Assembly (NCBI GenBank): GCA_001510575.1
Contig: LNGK01000006.1
Span: 801,565-865,564 of the forward strand
Origin: Knoxdaviesia capensis
Taxonomy: Eukaryota; Ascomycota; Sordariomycetes; Microascales; Gondwanamycetaceae
DNA: 64,000 nt
Reading direction: 5' to 3'
Shown: piece by piece, positions 1 through 12,660 of the stretch
Layout: every line of letters begins with the position of its first letter
Position numbering within the stretch: position 1 is the stretch's first letter
Position numbers and translations under genes: made by a program
Notes under the pieces: generated by a model
Seen by the model: only the letters and a program-made list of their open reading frames with translations
The model's database searches: none
What the model was told of the DNA's origin: nothing

Positions 1-1193
1 ACGATGTTGTATTCATATATTGAGGAGCGGAGCGGACAAGGTGGCGGTCGGGGGGGGAAGCTTCATCTTTTTTTTCTTTCTCCCTTTGGGGTGTGTATGC
101 AGGGCGTGTAGGGTGTAGGTTGGTACAACTCTTGCTGTGACCCATCGCTTGATGGTGTGCATCTGCAGCACAGTGGTGGTGTGTTTGAACAGCACAAACC
201 TGATATACGATACAACCCTTTAAGGAAAAAAGAGGAAGAAGACACGTGAAGCTTGAACGGAGAAGAAACCCCATTTCCATACGTCGTCAGTCACCCTGCC
301 ATCCCACCCTCTCTCGTCAAGGCGGATTTACGGTGCTGGATCGACGTGGTCAGTGACACTGGCGGTGTGTGTATGACTGGACTTTTGGGGTTGCAAATCT
401 GGAAATACCACTGTAGGGTGACGAGGATGCGTACGTGGGAGGTGCAAGTGTGCCAGGCCAGGCTCAGACGGGAGATTAACAGCGGCCGTACTCGTGGTGG
501 AAAGGCCAGCGTGGAGGAAACCAGTAGGCGCAGAATATATACAAGTCGTGAAGAAGTCATAAATAAGATATCTCACTTTCGGTGGCTGATGGGCGATGTG
601 TCTTTTTCTTGCTGCCGAAGCCCGACTGCTCGGAAGGAGGCCCCCCCCCGGCCGAGCCGGCAATACGAACACGGGGCCTGGAACAGCACATGCAAATACT
701 ACTTGAGAGACCAGAGCGGGATTTCACTGCATACCAGCGTGGGCGTCCCTATCCGGCGTGAACGTTTACACCAAGGACACCTGTGGCGTGGATTGGTGGT
801 GGTGCTGTTTCTCGCTGGCGGGCTTGGGACCTTCAATGTGTGAGTCTCGCGTAGCAGTAGCGCATCACCGACGAGGAGAGTGACCGACCCTTGCGCGTCT
901 GCCTACCGGGAAGCTCCAATAAAACGCACGAAGCCTCCCCACCCGACTGATTTCTTTTTTGTTCTTTTCTTTTTTTTTTCTCGCTTGCCGGCCGGAAAGA
1001 GTTCCTCACATCCTCACATCATATTGCAAAAAACCTCGTAACAAGAAGACCCTTGAAAAAGTTGGGTACACATATACCGAAATAAAGGGCCTGCATTATG
1101 CGTTATGAAGCCAGCAGAAAAGCCCGTTCTGGGGCGTTTTGCTGTGTATACGAGTATCCATCTGTAGGTCTGCCACCACTTTGCATCAGTGTG

Positions 1194-1222
1194 GTGTGTG
1201 TGTGTGTGTGTGTGTGTGTGTG
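1194..1222. repeat. (GT)n microsatellite
   Basis: Uninterrupted GT dinucleotide run of about 14 units, lying 28 bases before a perfect hairpin. Confidence 0.95.
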
Positions 1223-1250
1223 GTGAACATGCAGACTTAAAGTTGACACA

Positions 1251-1280
1251 ACTCCAGGAACATGCCAATGTTCCTGGAGT
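1251..1280. repeat. Perfect 13-bp inverted repeat
   Basis: The arm at 1251-1263 (ACTCCAGGAACAT) is the exact reverse complement of 1268-1280, separated by the 4-base loop GCCA. It could extrude as a hairpin or be a dimeric protein-binding palindrome. It does not sit behind a recognisable gene, so a terminator role is not supported. Confidence 0.9.
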
Positions 1281-3037
1281 GACTTTGGCTCCGTTGGTCG
1301 CACCCACCGCGGCCGATGTATCATCGGTGTGCGCTGGAGGTACTGTTCGTGAACTCTCTCCTCCGCCTCCGAGCAGGTGAGAGGGTGTGTTGCATCCATC
1401 TTCCCGACGGCTTGTCCTGGCGGTCTGATAAAGTGCGGTGTTTTTCTTTCCTTTCCTTTCCTTTTTTTTTGCTCTGTGCTTCGCTTGCGCACCCCATCAC
1501 TATTCGCTCCTTGATGGTGGTGAGCCTACGAGCTGGTCGGCGGTCTGGGCTTTGACAGACATATTAAGCTTAGCGAGATAACTTCTTCTGTTAAAGAAAA
1601 ACCACAGAGAAATCATTTACCATTTCGGTTTTACCCTGTATAAAAGTCTATTCTTGGAGACTGCCCGCCCCCTACCCCTGTAACATTTCCTCTTTTTTGT
1701 TCCTTTTGCTCTCCACTAGCTGCCCTGGGATCATATCCGATATGTCTCTGGAGACATATAGCCTCGCCTGTGTGTGCTCAGACGGGCCGGCCGCGGACTT
1801 GTTGTGGTTTAGCCTTTTCCGCTCGAACTCCCAGCTCTTCTTAGTGGTCGACAGACACTTAAAGGATCTTTTGCAAGAGCCATGGCTTACTAGCGCAACC
1901 AAACACCAACAACACAAACTGTATAAAATTGGAGGATGTGAAGACCAGCTGTGGCCACCTGTCTGGCCATGTACAGTATGTTGAACGTGGGATCATTACG
2001 CCAGATATGCGTACCTATCGAACAGAAATTCCCGTGAGGCAATCAGCCATCATCCCGAACGCCAATTTCTCGAAAGATCAGATTAAGACAGCCTTGTCTA
2101 AAAACCGCAAGGAGTCTCGAACAGCCCAGCTTAGCCATACAGCCGTGACGACAGGACCTGCTCGGACGGCCCCGATAGGCCGGAGAAAGGGGGATATGGA
2201 AGAGGCACGGAGAGAGAGAAAGGCATTCCCAATAGTTGTGTGTTCACTCCGCCACCGCGGCGTCTTCAGCTACGTGATTCTGCCCCGGCTCGGACATGGA
2301 ATTCCCACCCTTCTCGGAAAGCATAGGGGGGGCCCGACAACTGGGCTCCAATGGCAGGACCTGACAGTAGGAAAGAAGACAGGAATAGATGGGAAAAAGT
2401 CTCCGGGAATATGCAGGTGAAGCTTCCAGAACAGAAATACAAAGCCTGGTTACGTGTCGAGAGGGGGAGGGGTTCACCGCAGCACCGAACCATGGTGACT
2501 TTTGTTCTTCTGCGTCTCCAAACAGAAAGCCAAAAGAAAAACAGAATGAAAGAAAAAAAAATGAATTAAAACAAAGTTCATGGTTCGGGAAGGGGTGTGT
2601 GGTTCACCATGCACAGAAATAAATTGCCGATACAAAGGCACCAGCGACATCCGTGGTCAGGCCGCGCTAAACATGGGTGCCAACGCTCAAGAGGGCCGCC
2701 ATAACCATTTAACCTCAGCGTGAAATATCCAAGCAAGAAGGGGGGAAACAAGAGAGTCGGCTGTCGTAACGCATTTCTGGCTAACCGCACAAGGCTTGGT
2801 AGGGCAGAACGCGAGCAAGCGAAGGTCCGGTTACGAGGAATGCGAGAGGTCGTTAGGGTTCAGTGAGACCGCTCCGGGACGTCCGAGTAGCCTCAACGAT
2901 AATGCCAGAGCTGTTGAAACTGCTGAATACACTGTTCATTGGCGTATAGCTAGGGCAAGAGATATACTACGTGGCTGTTGTTGGCTATAGGCGACTCCCA
3001 ACGCGAATCTGATCTGGTGCTCACCGTCAATAGCAAC

Positions 3038-3062
3038 CAGTACAGAGATAGGTACTGTACTG
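3038..3062. repeat. 8-bp inverted repeat plus GTACT repeats
   Basis: CAGTACAG at 3038-3045 is mirrored by CTGTACTG at 3055-3062. The right arm runs into short GTACT tandem units, and a similar CTGTACTGTAC string recurs near 3213. No function is evident. Confidence 0.7.
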
Positions 3063-5402
3063 TACTGAACTGTATATCTGCTCGCAAACGTGGAATCAAG
3101 AGACCTTTGCTAACTATCAAGTGATAGATAGCTTAAATTCACAATTCACCTGCAGGCGGACTCGTACCCCCCTGAAGGGGGGGGGGAGGGGCGTTTACAG
3201 CCGGTCAATCCCACCCTGTACTGTACGCGTGTCTCCATTTTCAGCCCCAGCAAAGGAGCCAGAGACGCTGGGGCTTCGTCACTGATACAGCCAGAGCAAG
3301 AGGCTGTTAATTGCCAAATTTGTGATGTCCATCCAGTCCACTCATGATGATTCACCACGTCTCTGCTCTGTTGTTCCCCCCCAGCCACACAAGCGAGCGG
3401 CCTTTAATCGCCCGCACCGGACCGTATGTGCGTCCCGTACTCCGGTCCCAGCCTTACCGGGTGCCACACACAAAACAGGGTGACAAACTGACTTGCGTAT
3501 CACCGAGGAGAACACCATGCTCCCCAACTCCGATCCCTCGCCCATCCCATCCTTTCCGTTCGTCTTGTACACGTAAACGATGACTCTGTCACCCACCCCC
3601 TGGTCTCTTTGTCCGCTCCGGCCGATAGCATTACCCGTGTGTCCACTCGGGGCGTATATCCGACTCACACAGGACAAAAAAACCCCAAAGGTCGTTCTAC
3701 CGATCCAGCCACACCACATCAGTACGCGGTCTTACAGCAATGTATTGGACCAGAGCGAAGCAACCACTTTACCGGTTGAGGTTGCGTTCGGGGTTGTCCT
3801 ACGGCACGTAACAAGGCTCGGTAGGCGTCTCCAGTGAAGAATGACACGGCCAGAACGACTCCCCACCCAGAACCAGTCTTGTATGAATCGTCTGCAAAGC
3901 CGGTTTGCACGTCCTTCTCCGTCCTGCCTCCCCACGGCGCAGATAAGCAAAAACACCCCATGAATGCAGCAAATAATGGCATCTGGGACCCAAAATCACG
4001 GGCCGGGAAGGGCAAAACGAGATGTAAGTGGCGAGGATCGTGCCCCTTCGCCCAGTATCGGTACCCAACTTCGACCTTTTTGGGGATATGTGAGGCTCAG
4101 CCTGGCCTTTGCTTCTTGTGGTGCCGTGGGGGGGCGTGTGGCAATGGCCCGTGAATGTGGCTTGCGCCGAACCGGTAGACAGGCGGGTTAGTGATTCAGA
4201 GCCCTATGCGATATACAATTAACCTTACATGGAGTGGCGTCTGAGCCTTGTAGTGGTACATGGCAGTACTTGTGTAAGGCAGCGCCAGATCAAGAAGGAA
4301 TACGCCACCAGAATGGGCAGTTCCTTCCCAGATGCAAGCCGGGCAAGTACCACTGTACACACAGTACCTCCTTACTCACATACAGGAACAGTCATAACTG
4401 GGAGTCAACGTGTGGCAACAGCATTCAACGGAAGGAACGTCCGGCCGGACAGGCTGGGTTGCACTTGACTATTCGGGTGGGAACTCAAACCAGCCCTGGA
4501 ACTGTTGACTTGGACGTTTTTGCTGGTCATCCGCCGTTGATTCGCTTGGGTTTAGGAGGCACAGAATTGAAGCTCTCCAACAATGTCATTCTTTTTCCCC
4601 TTTTCATCCACACATCATCATCAAGGAGTTCCAACAGTCCCGCAGATTTCCCAATACCGGCGGACGACTGCTGCTGCTGTTCTGTTCTATTTCTGTTGAG
4701 ACCACAAGTATTGCTTCCCTCTCGTCTTATTGCTGTTGTTTGTCCGTATCACGCCGGTGGATTTCCCGACACCAGCTTTTTTTTTTCTTCTTTTTTCCAA
4801 CACTCCGTCCGCTCGTCCAGCCACATCCGGGAAGTTCGTGTTCCCCGATCCCAGATTATTATTATTTTCTTTCAATATCCATCTATCACATTCGATCTTC
4901 TTCCCCTTCCCCTTACGAGCAATCTTGTATAGGCTCCAGAATTTATCTTCTTAGTCCAATTTGCCGACTACGTGTGTTTCCGTTCCACATTTTCGTGATC
5001 ATCATCGGTTAGCCCAAACCCTAACTTGACGGGCCAGCCACCAGGGGACGAACCAGGGACGGTCCCTGAGAGGAAGCCTAAAAAAAAAAAAAAAAAACCA
5101 AAGAGACAGGAAGAAAAGCGACAAAACCACTTTCTCCCGATAGTTACGAAATGCTTCGCTCAATCACTTTCCTAATCGAGCGCTTGCCCGGGCTCCCAAG
5201 ACATCCTGTCCCGGAACCTCCTCGTCCTGACACTTCCGTTTCCCACCGCTTCTTGGTCCTTTGCAGCCCGTCACCTGGATGACGCACTCACCTTAACTGC
5301 ATGCTCGCTTGGGTTTCCGCCGGGAGAGCTCCACGTCGGTGCTAAGTCAGGGCATCGCTCATGGCAGTCGTCATCCCCTCCCCTCCAAGCTGCAGAAGCA
5401 AC

Positions 5403-5419
5403 CACACACACACACACAC
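5403..5419. repeat. (CA)n microsatellite
   Basis: CA dinucleotide run of about 8 units in gene-free DNA. Confidence 0.9.
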
Positions 5420-6414
5420 TCAAATGCACACATACTGCATACATACACCCACCCCTCTGTTAATGCTCCCCCACATGATTGACACCGACCTGCATCCTCC
5501 TCCCCTACGAATCTGTCCCCGCATACACGTCTGCGTTTTCGCAACAGGACACATACTCCTCCAACCACCAACTGCTCCTCGGGGCCGTTGTTTGGTTGAC
5601 GGTGCGTCCTCTTCTCCACTAACTCACACACAGATGCTGGCCGTTACACTGCTTGCATGGATGTCCCGATGCCGATTCGGATCCTGCTAAGCTGCACCGA
5701 AGCCGACTTACTACTCCTTACTACTACAACTTTCAACATTGACCATTCCACTTTGGCGAAACGCACGCTCTCAGCGAAAAGAACTTCTGTGTGTATACGC
5801 GTATTGGGTGTTCTATCTCCGAGCTCCACTAAGAAAACGGGGCCGAATGTTCTTGGTTCATCGCTTCACACTTCACACTTCACGCTTTCGCTGCCAACCT
5901 TGTATGCATGACCATGAATTTTTTTCTACTCGCCTGACTGGCTACAGACCGACACAGAACAAAGAGGGAAAAGACCTGTTCCAAAGACATCCTTACCCGC
6001 GCGCTGCTTTGGGCGAGAATGCCCAAGAGTCGGCTTTTGTTACACCCAGTCTCCATATGCTGTCCAGTACAGTGCACCGGCTAGAGAACAACTTACAATT
6101 CTCAATAGGTTTGGTGACATTATCTTCCGCTTGACTAACAGTTACTAGCGCTCAGCTCGGGACGGCATTCTGCATTTCGTTCACTTTTTGTCTTCTCCCA
6201 AAACGACCCGACACGAGGCTCGACATCTAGCCGCGTTATCTGATTTGAAAGCAAACAATGGCCCAACTGCCCCCCCAACCCCCTCAGATCAACACCTCGG
6301 AGGGTTCCTGGAACTCTAACGGATCCTTTTCCAGGATCGGCCTCGCTTATTTTATCGTGCACCTGATAACACCGATTCGATGACGACGACTTGGAGACGC
6401 AGACGACGACAACT

Positions 6415-6435
6415 GCACACACACACACACACACA
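6415..6435. repeat. (CA)n microsatellite
   Basis: CA dinucleotide run of about 10 units, followed within 20 bases by a T-rich/A-rich stretch. Confidence 0.9.
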
Positions 6436-7632
6436 TACTAACGCTTGATTTTTTTTATAAAAAAAAAGAAAATCCAAAAAATAGTCTCCTTCACCTGAAG
6501 TGTGCATTTCAAGATGCACCAAGCCCACCGATATCATGCCTTAGAATACCACCGACTCATATCCGGTGAAGAGTCTCTGGCTTCTTGCCGTGATACGTGT
6601 GCCTTCTTCTTCGTACCACAATTCCGGCAAGAGTCACTTTGCTTACGAGTTCAACATCTGGATCTAGAACCTCCACACTTTCCGTCTGCAATTGCAATTG
6701 TTGCACGCGCCGCGCATCCCACCCCTTTCGGAATGCACTCTAGCTACCAAACCTTTGAGTAACGGTGAGATATATGGCAGAATCCCATGTCCCTGGTGTA
6801 CACACCCTCTTGCAGCTGGTGAGGTTACAGAGAAACACACAACAAAATTCATGTTTTGTGCATTGGTGTGTCTGTTGACGTCGTTATGGCTCCCCCCTCC
6901 CAGTAAGGAATGGCCCCAAGCCCACGCCCATGCCCAAATGGGTGTTGCTTGGAGGTCCCAGCCCTGCAGGCAAAGTCAAGTGCCTTGTTTGTGACTCACT
7001 TGGTCTGTGAGGACCTTTTGCAACCCGCTAATTGCTAACGACGACGTTTATGGTGCAGCTTCGGGGCTTGGAACCCCCCAAAGAAAGTTTCTAGTTCAGC
7101 CCCCACCCTGCTAACGAATAGTTGATCCCGTCCATCAAGGATAAGCAGGATTACGATATTTCAAAGTTCTAAGTAACACCCCCCTTGACCTCCAAAATCA
7201 TAAACATCTTGCTCCAGGGCTTGCTGCAACAGCAACCCACATTTCCCAAGCTGAGAGAAGAAACCCTAAGAAGCTCTCGCGGCAGTTGCTTGGCCCCTTT
7301 TCTTCCTTGTTCTAGGCTTTCCGCCCTTTATTTTGACCGGAATGCCCCCAAATTCGCCTTTCACACCGAGGGCGTCGCGATTTGCGCCAGGATTTCCATC
7401 CCATTCGCTGCCCTCTTACAGAAGCTGTTGACGATTGGTGGTATCGAAATTACATACATGAGCGCAGTGCCTCTCTGCCCTGAAGCCTCGGCCACATTAT
7501 TAGACCTTGTCCCCAAATGCTAAAAATACACCTGTCTCTCCATAGCTTGGATTCTCTCCCGACATACACTACTAACATGACCGAAATTGAACCCTGAATC
7601 TTCCGTCCGTGGAAATGGAACGGAATGCCTTT

Positions 7633-7655
7633 GGGATATACCCCACGTATATCCC
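7633..7655. repeat. 8-bp inverted repeat GGGATATA
   Basis: GGGATATA (7633-7640) is mirrored by TATATCCC (7648-7655) with a 7-base spacer. It is a short palindrome in gene-free DNA with no assigned role. Confidence 0.75.
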
Positions 7656-9604
7656 ACACTTTAGCTTACAGGGCGCTGAGGCAAGTGACCACAATACAGC
7701 TCCATATCCTTTCCCTTGCCGCCGGCTTGGCCCCCATTTTGGGGGCACGACATTGAAGTGGTCACGGTCTCAAACTCTCAAGGCGACAGAATAACACCCG
7801 TTCCGATTTTGCCCTTCCTCTGCAACATCCCGTGGCCAACATGGATCCAGGGGTGTTTGCTTTTCTCCCCCCCCTTTCATCCATTTTTCTTGCTTCTTTT
7901 CATTGCCAACTCCATGAAGGCACCGGAATTTCCGCAATGTAACAGGCTAGTGCTGTTTGTCCCGTGTTCCCACGGCAATGAATATGGCGGTTTGTGCTCC
8001 GATATATTTTCTTCGGCCCGCTCGCCTACACGCTCTGGGACGGGCTTGGTCGCTTCACATTGCGGCTAAGGCGGTTTCTGGACAATCGAATCTCCATGTG
8101 TCCTTGATTTTTGTTTACATCCCTCGTCTTGCTGTTGGACCTATCCCTGCCAACCGCTGTTTCCATTATCATCTTATCCCCCACCCTCAGTTATCTGGGC
8201 GGTCAATAGTGAGGAGTGCCAGCGAAGCCAAGCGAGCGCTACCAGCGAGGGAGCACTCACTCCGGATTGATATCATGGCGTCCTCCATATTTCGGTCTCC
8301 TTCCTTCCCGGAGTTACAGAGTGACGTCGTACCTTGTTCCGTTTACATCAATTGCAGGTCATTGATCCGGGTCGAGCTTGGTTACTCCGCAGCCGGCCGG
8401 CTTATCCAGTCAGTCATCGATTACTCTATCGAGACGTGTTGCCAAAGGATCCCAATCTCCACCCAGATGGACACGAACAAATGTATGACATTCCATTTTG
8501 CAGGCCGTTCCATTGGGGCTCAGTTCTAGCCGTGACACAGTCAGTCTATTCCTATCTACTGCGCCAATATAGGTGACCATGAAGCTGTGGCAACATGCTC
8601 CGCGACCGATTCAGGCACCCGTTTATTTCACTACACGATGTGCCGTACCTCGAGTAACGTCTGGTCGTGTTATGGTACATACGTTAGTAGCGTCTGCTAA
8701 TATTGCTTCATCAATTCAACAGCCGCCTGCGCTACGGCGAACACCCCCCCGGAAAAGACTGTTTCATGGTTGCAACCGCACAAAGCCACGCGATCAGGTC
8801 GAAGCATACGCTGTCGGGCTATTCCGGAAGACTGTTTAAGTCTAGGGTGTTGCAGAGTTGCCCAGTCGGCCATGTGCCGGGAGGAAAGTGCAGACCGAAC
8901 ACAGATTTGGACGGGCAGCCGGCAATTGTGTAAGCGGGATTTACATATTCGGGGCCAGTTTCACTTCCTTTACCAACCCAAGGTTGACTGACTTTGGGGG
9001 TGCGCCTCCAAGATGATTGATGGGCAATCGGAATCACACACCAGCCAAGCAGTGGGATTCCCGGGGAGGGGCAACAACTGCATCGGAGAGGGAAGCAGCC
9101 AGCTAGGACCAGATTATCCGGGACAGGGCCACGAAACTCGCACGTGAAGGCGTGCGTATAGGCTTAAGCGGCGAAGGGGGAGGGGCGGGGCTTTGTGTAA
9201 CGGTGCAGAACGCAGAGAGGATGGGTACGGTTGGTAAGGCGGTTTCTGGATTTCTACAACCAACGGTTACGACAGAAAGGGCCACACTTGGCCAGGTTGG
9301 GCCGGGCCCAGATATTCATCATCGGCGATCTGACCGGCGAAATCAAAACACCGGTGGCTCACGCGTAGAGAGAAGGGGGGGGGTCGATTGTTGGAACGAG
9401 AGAGCATGGAGAAAAAAGAGGAAAAACAAGACACGAAATACCTTGTCGTCGACAGTGCTGCTGCCTACCCGGTCGATCGACAGGGCAATCAGCTGGCGCG
9501 AATTTTTTGAGAGGATATGTGTTGGTTTTGGCAGATTCTTCGAGGGGTGGATTGGAGCAGAGGGGGAGGGGGAGGGGGTGTTGTTTGTGGATGTAAGTGT
9601 GTGT

Positions 9605-9624
9605 TGTGTGTGTGTGTGTGTGTG
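9605..9624. repeat. (TG)n microsatellite
   Basis: TG run of about 10 units, roughly 375 bases before the edge of the RIP-mutated block. Confidence 0.9.
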
Positions 9625-11657
9625 GCAGTGAGCCTCCAAGGTCTTTTCTTTCCCACACATTCACATCGTCTTGTGATTTCATTTCCGGTAATTTATGCCC
9701 TGCCAACGATTTTGTGTTCGTATTTTGTGTTCGCTAATCCCCTGGCAGTCCAGCTTTTCACGGGAAAGTGAATATGAGCGAGGGGTTGAAAAAAACGACA
9801 ACCCGCACAGAAAACAAAAGGGTAAAAAAAAAAAGAAAAAAAAAAAACCTACCAAAAACCCCAATGAGCAGCTCTCTGAAGATGAGAGAGGGTGGTGCGT
9901 GGGGAAGCCATTCGGGCTTGACAAGCTGTGAAGTAAGCATGGAGAGAACTTTTATCCGATCTCTCCTGCTGTGGTTCCTCATGTGGCATCTAATCATGTG
10001 TTAATTCTTCTATATATCTAACTAGCGGTGTGTAGCTAGGCGGAGTCCTAGATAAATACCGCAGGCTTATTACCTAATCTAAGTATAATATAGCACGTGA
10101 TAGTACTTATATAAGAGTGCTATATACTACTATATACCCCTATTTACGTATAGTAACGAAGTAGATATATAAGAAGATAGTACTAAAGTATTAAGGATAA
10201 GTAACTAAATAGGGATACGAAGGCTTAATAGGTAATATAGACGTACCGTAGCTATACTAATAGTAGGTAAGTAAGCTATCTATATATAAAGGTAAAGAAT
10301 ATAGCTAAGTTAAAAGCGTCCGATCTATACTTAGTAAAGTATATAATATTATTAGAGATAAAGAATAAAAGGAAAAAAAAAAATATAGCTATATAATACC
10401 TAAGTAGTTTAACTACCTAGAAGGGAATATAGCGATTAGCTAGAATAAAGCTTAGAGAGCGTATAGGAGGCTATAGGCGTATACTAGTAGGTATACGCGC
10501 CGTTAGAATAGAATAAAGGAAAAGAAAAGGGAAAGAATAAAGGGGGGGGGGAAGAAAGAAGTATATAAATACGATCTCCTACCTATAAACCGAGAATCTA
10601 ACTTCTTTTTCTATTCCTATTATTTATTAAGATATCTAAACGAAAACTTCTATAAGATAATAAATTATAAAAGAAAATCCCTCTTAAGAATACGATATAT
10701 CGAAGTATAAGCCGCTAAAAAAGGGATAGCCCCCGCGGGTTATCGTACTATTAAGGAGTATATACCCTATAGGCGCTATATCGAGTCCGCCGCGGCTTAT
10801 AAGAGTAACGGCGTATACTTTATAAAACCCGCTAGAGTAAGAGCTTTACGGTATTACCGTTATAGTACTAACGGGAAATATAAGCCTTAGTAAGTTAGAG
10901 AGGCGGTAGAAAGGAAACGGGATCGATAGAGAGAGACGCTAATCGCGAACGAGTAGCCCGATATATATCGTACCTTTAGTACGCGCCTTCCTTACGAAGC
11001 TATAGGGTAAATACTCTAAGCGCGGTAACGTAGTCTCGCTAAGCTACGCGGTTAAAGAGCTATTCGCTATTTACGAGTACGACTTTAACTACTCTTATAA
11101 AGCTAAGCTATAACGCTAAGATATTTAAAAGGAAGGTATTAAGGTATTAACGGTTCTCGAAAACTTAGAAGACCTAGTTATATCTAGTAAACCCTACTAG
11201 TATTCCTTAAAGCGCCGGTTCGTAGAGATCTTAGATTATATTCCGTTTTAAGAGTATAGAGAAAGGGAAAAAGGAATATCGAGGTAGATAGATAAAAGAG
11301 GAGGAAAACTTAGGAAAGTTAGTATTAATCCTTATAAACCCGTTTATATATAAACTATAAATTTAGAAGAGTATAGAAATATTTAAATTTTTATCGATTT
11401 AAAGCCTTAGTAAGCCTATCCGTAGGTATCTCTAATATAGAGACGTATTTTACGAGCCCTTTACCTCTACTATACCTCTCTTTTATTTATATATTATAAA
11501 TATCTACGTACTATAGATAAGTATTTATTTAAGAAGAGGTATCTATAACTAAGTAGATAGTTTATATATTATCGTAGCCTACCGTTAATAGAGATATTAG
11601 ATAAACGCCGATAGAGTTTATTAAGCGATAAAGAGTAATACCTTCGTAGGTTATTAA

Positions 11658-11792
11658 GCTTAGAGCTAGAAGCTTAGCTTCTATTATTAACGTAGTAACG
11701 GTTAGCTATTTAGCGGCCTTCTATATAATAGGGTTACTAAGTATAGTAACTAGAAAGCTATTAAATAACCGTCTAATATTAGGTACGTTAGC
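11658..11792 (-). pseudogene. Copia RNase H remnant
   Basis: The minus-strand translation contains a string ending in TTLIIEAKLLALS. This fits the C-terminal copia RNase H signature around the conserved 'TEAE...AL' segment. The Glu-to-Lys change (GAG to AAG after a T) and in-frame TAG codons at expected Trp/Gln positions are all explained by TpG-to-TpA mutation. Confidence 0.75.
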
Positions 11793-12350
11793 GAATAAAG
11801 TATCGCTATATATAAGTATAGAGAGATTTATCTTACTATAGAGTTACTTAATTAAGATATTAATAGTAAGTAACTTACCCCTTACGAGGTTAATAATAGA
11901 GTAATAGATCGCGAGGAAACGCTTATTATATAGGTATTAAATAACTTAATTAATAGTAACTATATATTCTAGGCCTAGGTTATAAGTAAACTAAGTAAGG
12001 TTAGAAGCTACGAATATAATATTTAATTATAGAGTAATAGCTATATAGAGAATCGAGCTAACCTTCTTAAGAAAGAGCTTAGTATAAGCCTATAAAGACT
12101 TACTAAGGTATAGCGGGTAGGATACTAAATACGGGTAAGGATCCTAGCTAGTATCTAGACTAAAACGACGTCTAATTTTCTTAATATAAGCGTTATAAGA
12201 TAGCTAGAGGCGCTAAGTCGCCTTATTACGGATTATACGAATACCTAAGAAGAACGTAGCGGACTTCTTTCTACGTATATTAAAATACGAGGAAAGCTAC
12301 TTAAATATAGCTTTATATTCGTCCTAAGAGTTAGGAGTATAACTAATAAG

Positions 12351-12660
12351 GATATCGTCTACGTAGATAAGGAAATAGATAGTCTTACGCGAGTTTATCT
12401 ATTAATAGGGATCTTACGTAGAGCGAATAAGGCCTAGAGACTTAAATTCCTTAGAAAGCGTATCGAATTAAAGAATAGGGGATTCGCTTAAGCTATAAAG
12501 GGCGCGCTTTAGGAGAGCGACGTAACTAGGGTAACGCTTATAGAGGGGTTCTAGTAGCTAAACGTAAATCTCTAAGCCGGTATCCTCTAAAGAGGTATTT
12601 AGAAAAGTATTAGAAACGTTAAACTATAGAAGCTTAAGGTTAAAAAGAGCGGCGAGCGTA
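12351..12660 (-). pseudogene. Copia reverse transcriptase remnant
   Basis: The copia catalytic box YVDDI is intact on the minus strand at 12351-12365. About 240 bases upstream in the element's sense, 12597-12623 reads FNVSNTFLN, which corresponds to the conserved 'FDV..AFLN' motif. There the catalytic Asp has become Asn (GAC to AAC after T) and Ala has become Thr, both RIP-type changes. In-frame stops are TAA/TAG only. Confidence 0.85.

Larger units (their letters stand above)
1..9998. other. Gene-free region left of the transposon
   Basis: I find no supportable protein gene here. The open frames are under 240 codons, lack recognisable domains, often run through CA/GT microsatellites or start at non-ATG codons, and overlap one another on both strands. 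Base composition is ordinary and CpA/TpG are common, so this is not RIP-damaged DNA. Pyrimidine-rich stretches of the kind seen just upstream of fungal start codons occur on the plus strand around 4,570-4,980, 5,380-5,900 and 7,850-8,200, without a convincing ORF after them. It could be regulatory DNA or a non-coding RNA locus belonging to a gene beyond the left edge. That is inference. Confidence 0.6.

Noticed and set aside
253..843. 196-codon plus-strand ORF near the left edge
   Set aside because: Starts at a non-ATG codon, no domain, compositional pattern not coding-like, and overlapping frames of similar length on the other strand.
4234..4932. 232-codon plus-strand ORF
   Set aside because: Starts at a non-ATG codon; second half is a translated pyrimidine-rich tract (Ser/Phe/Leu/Pro), no motif.
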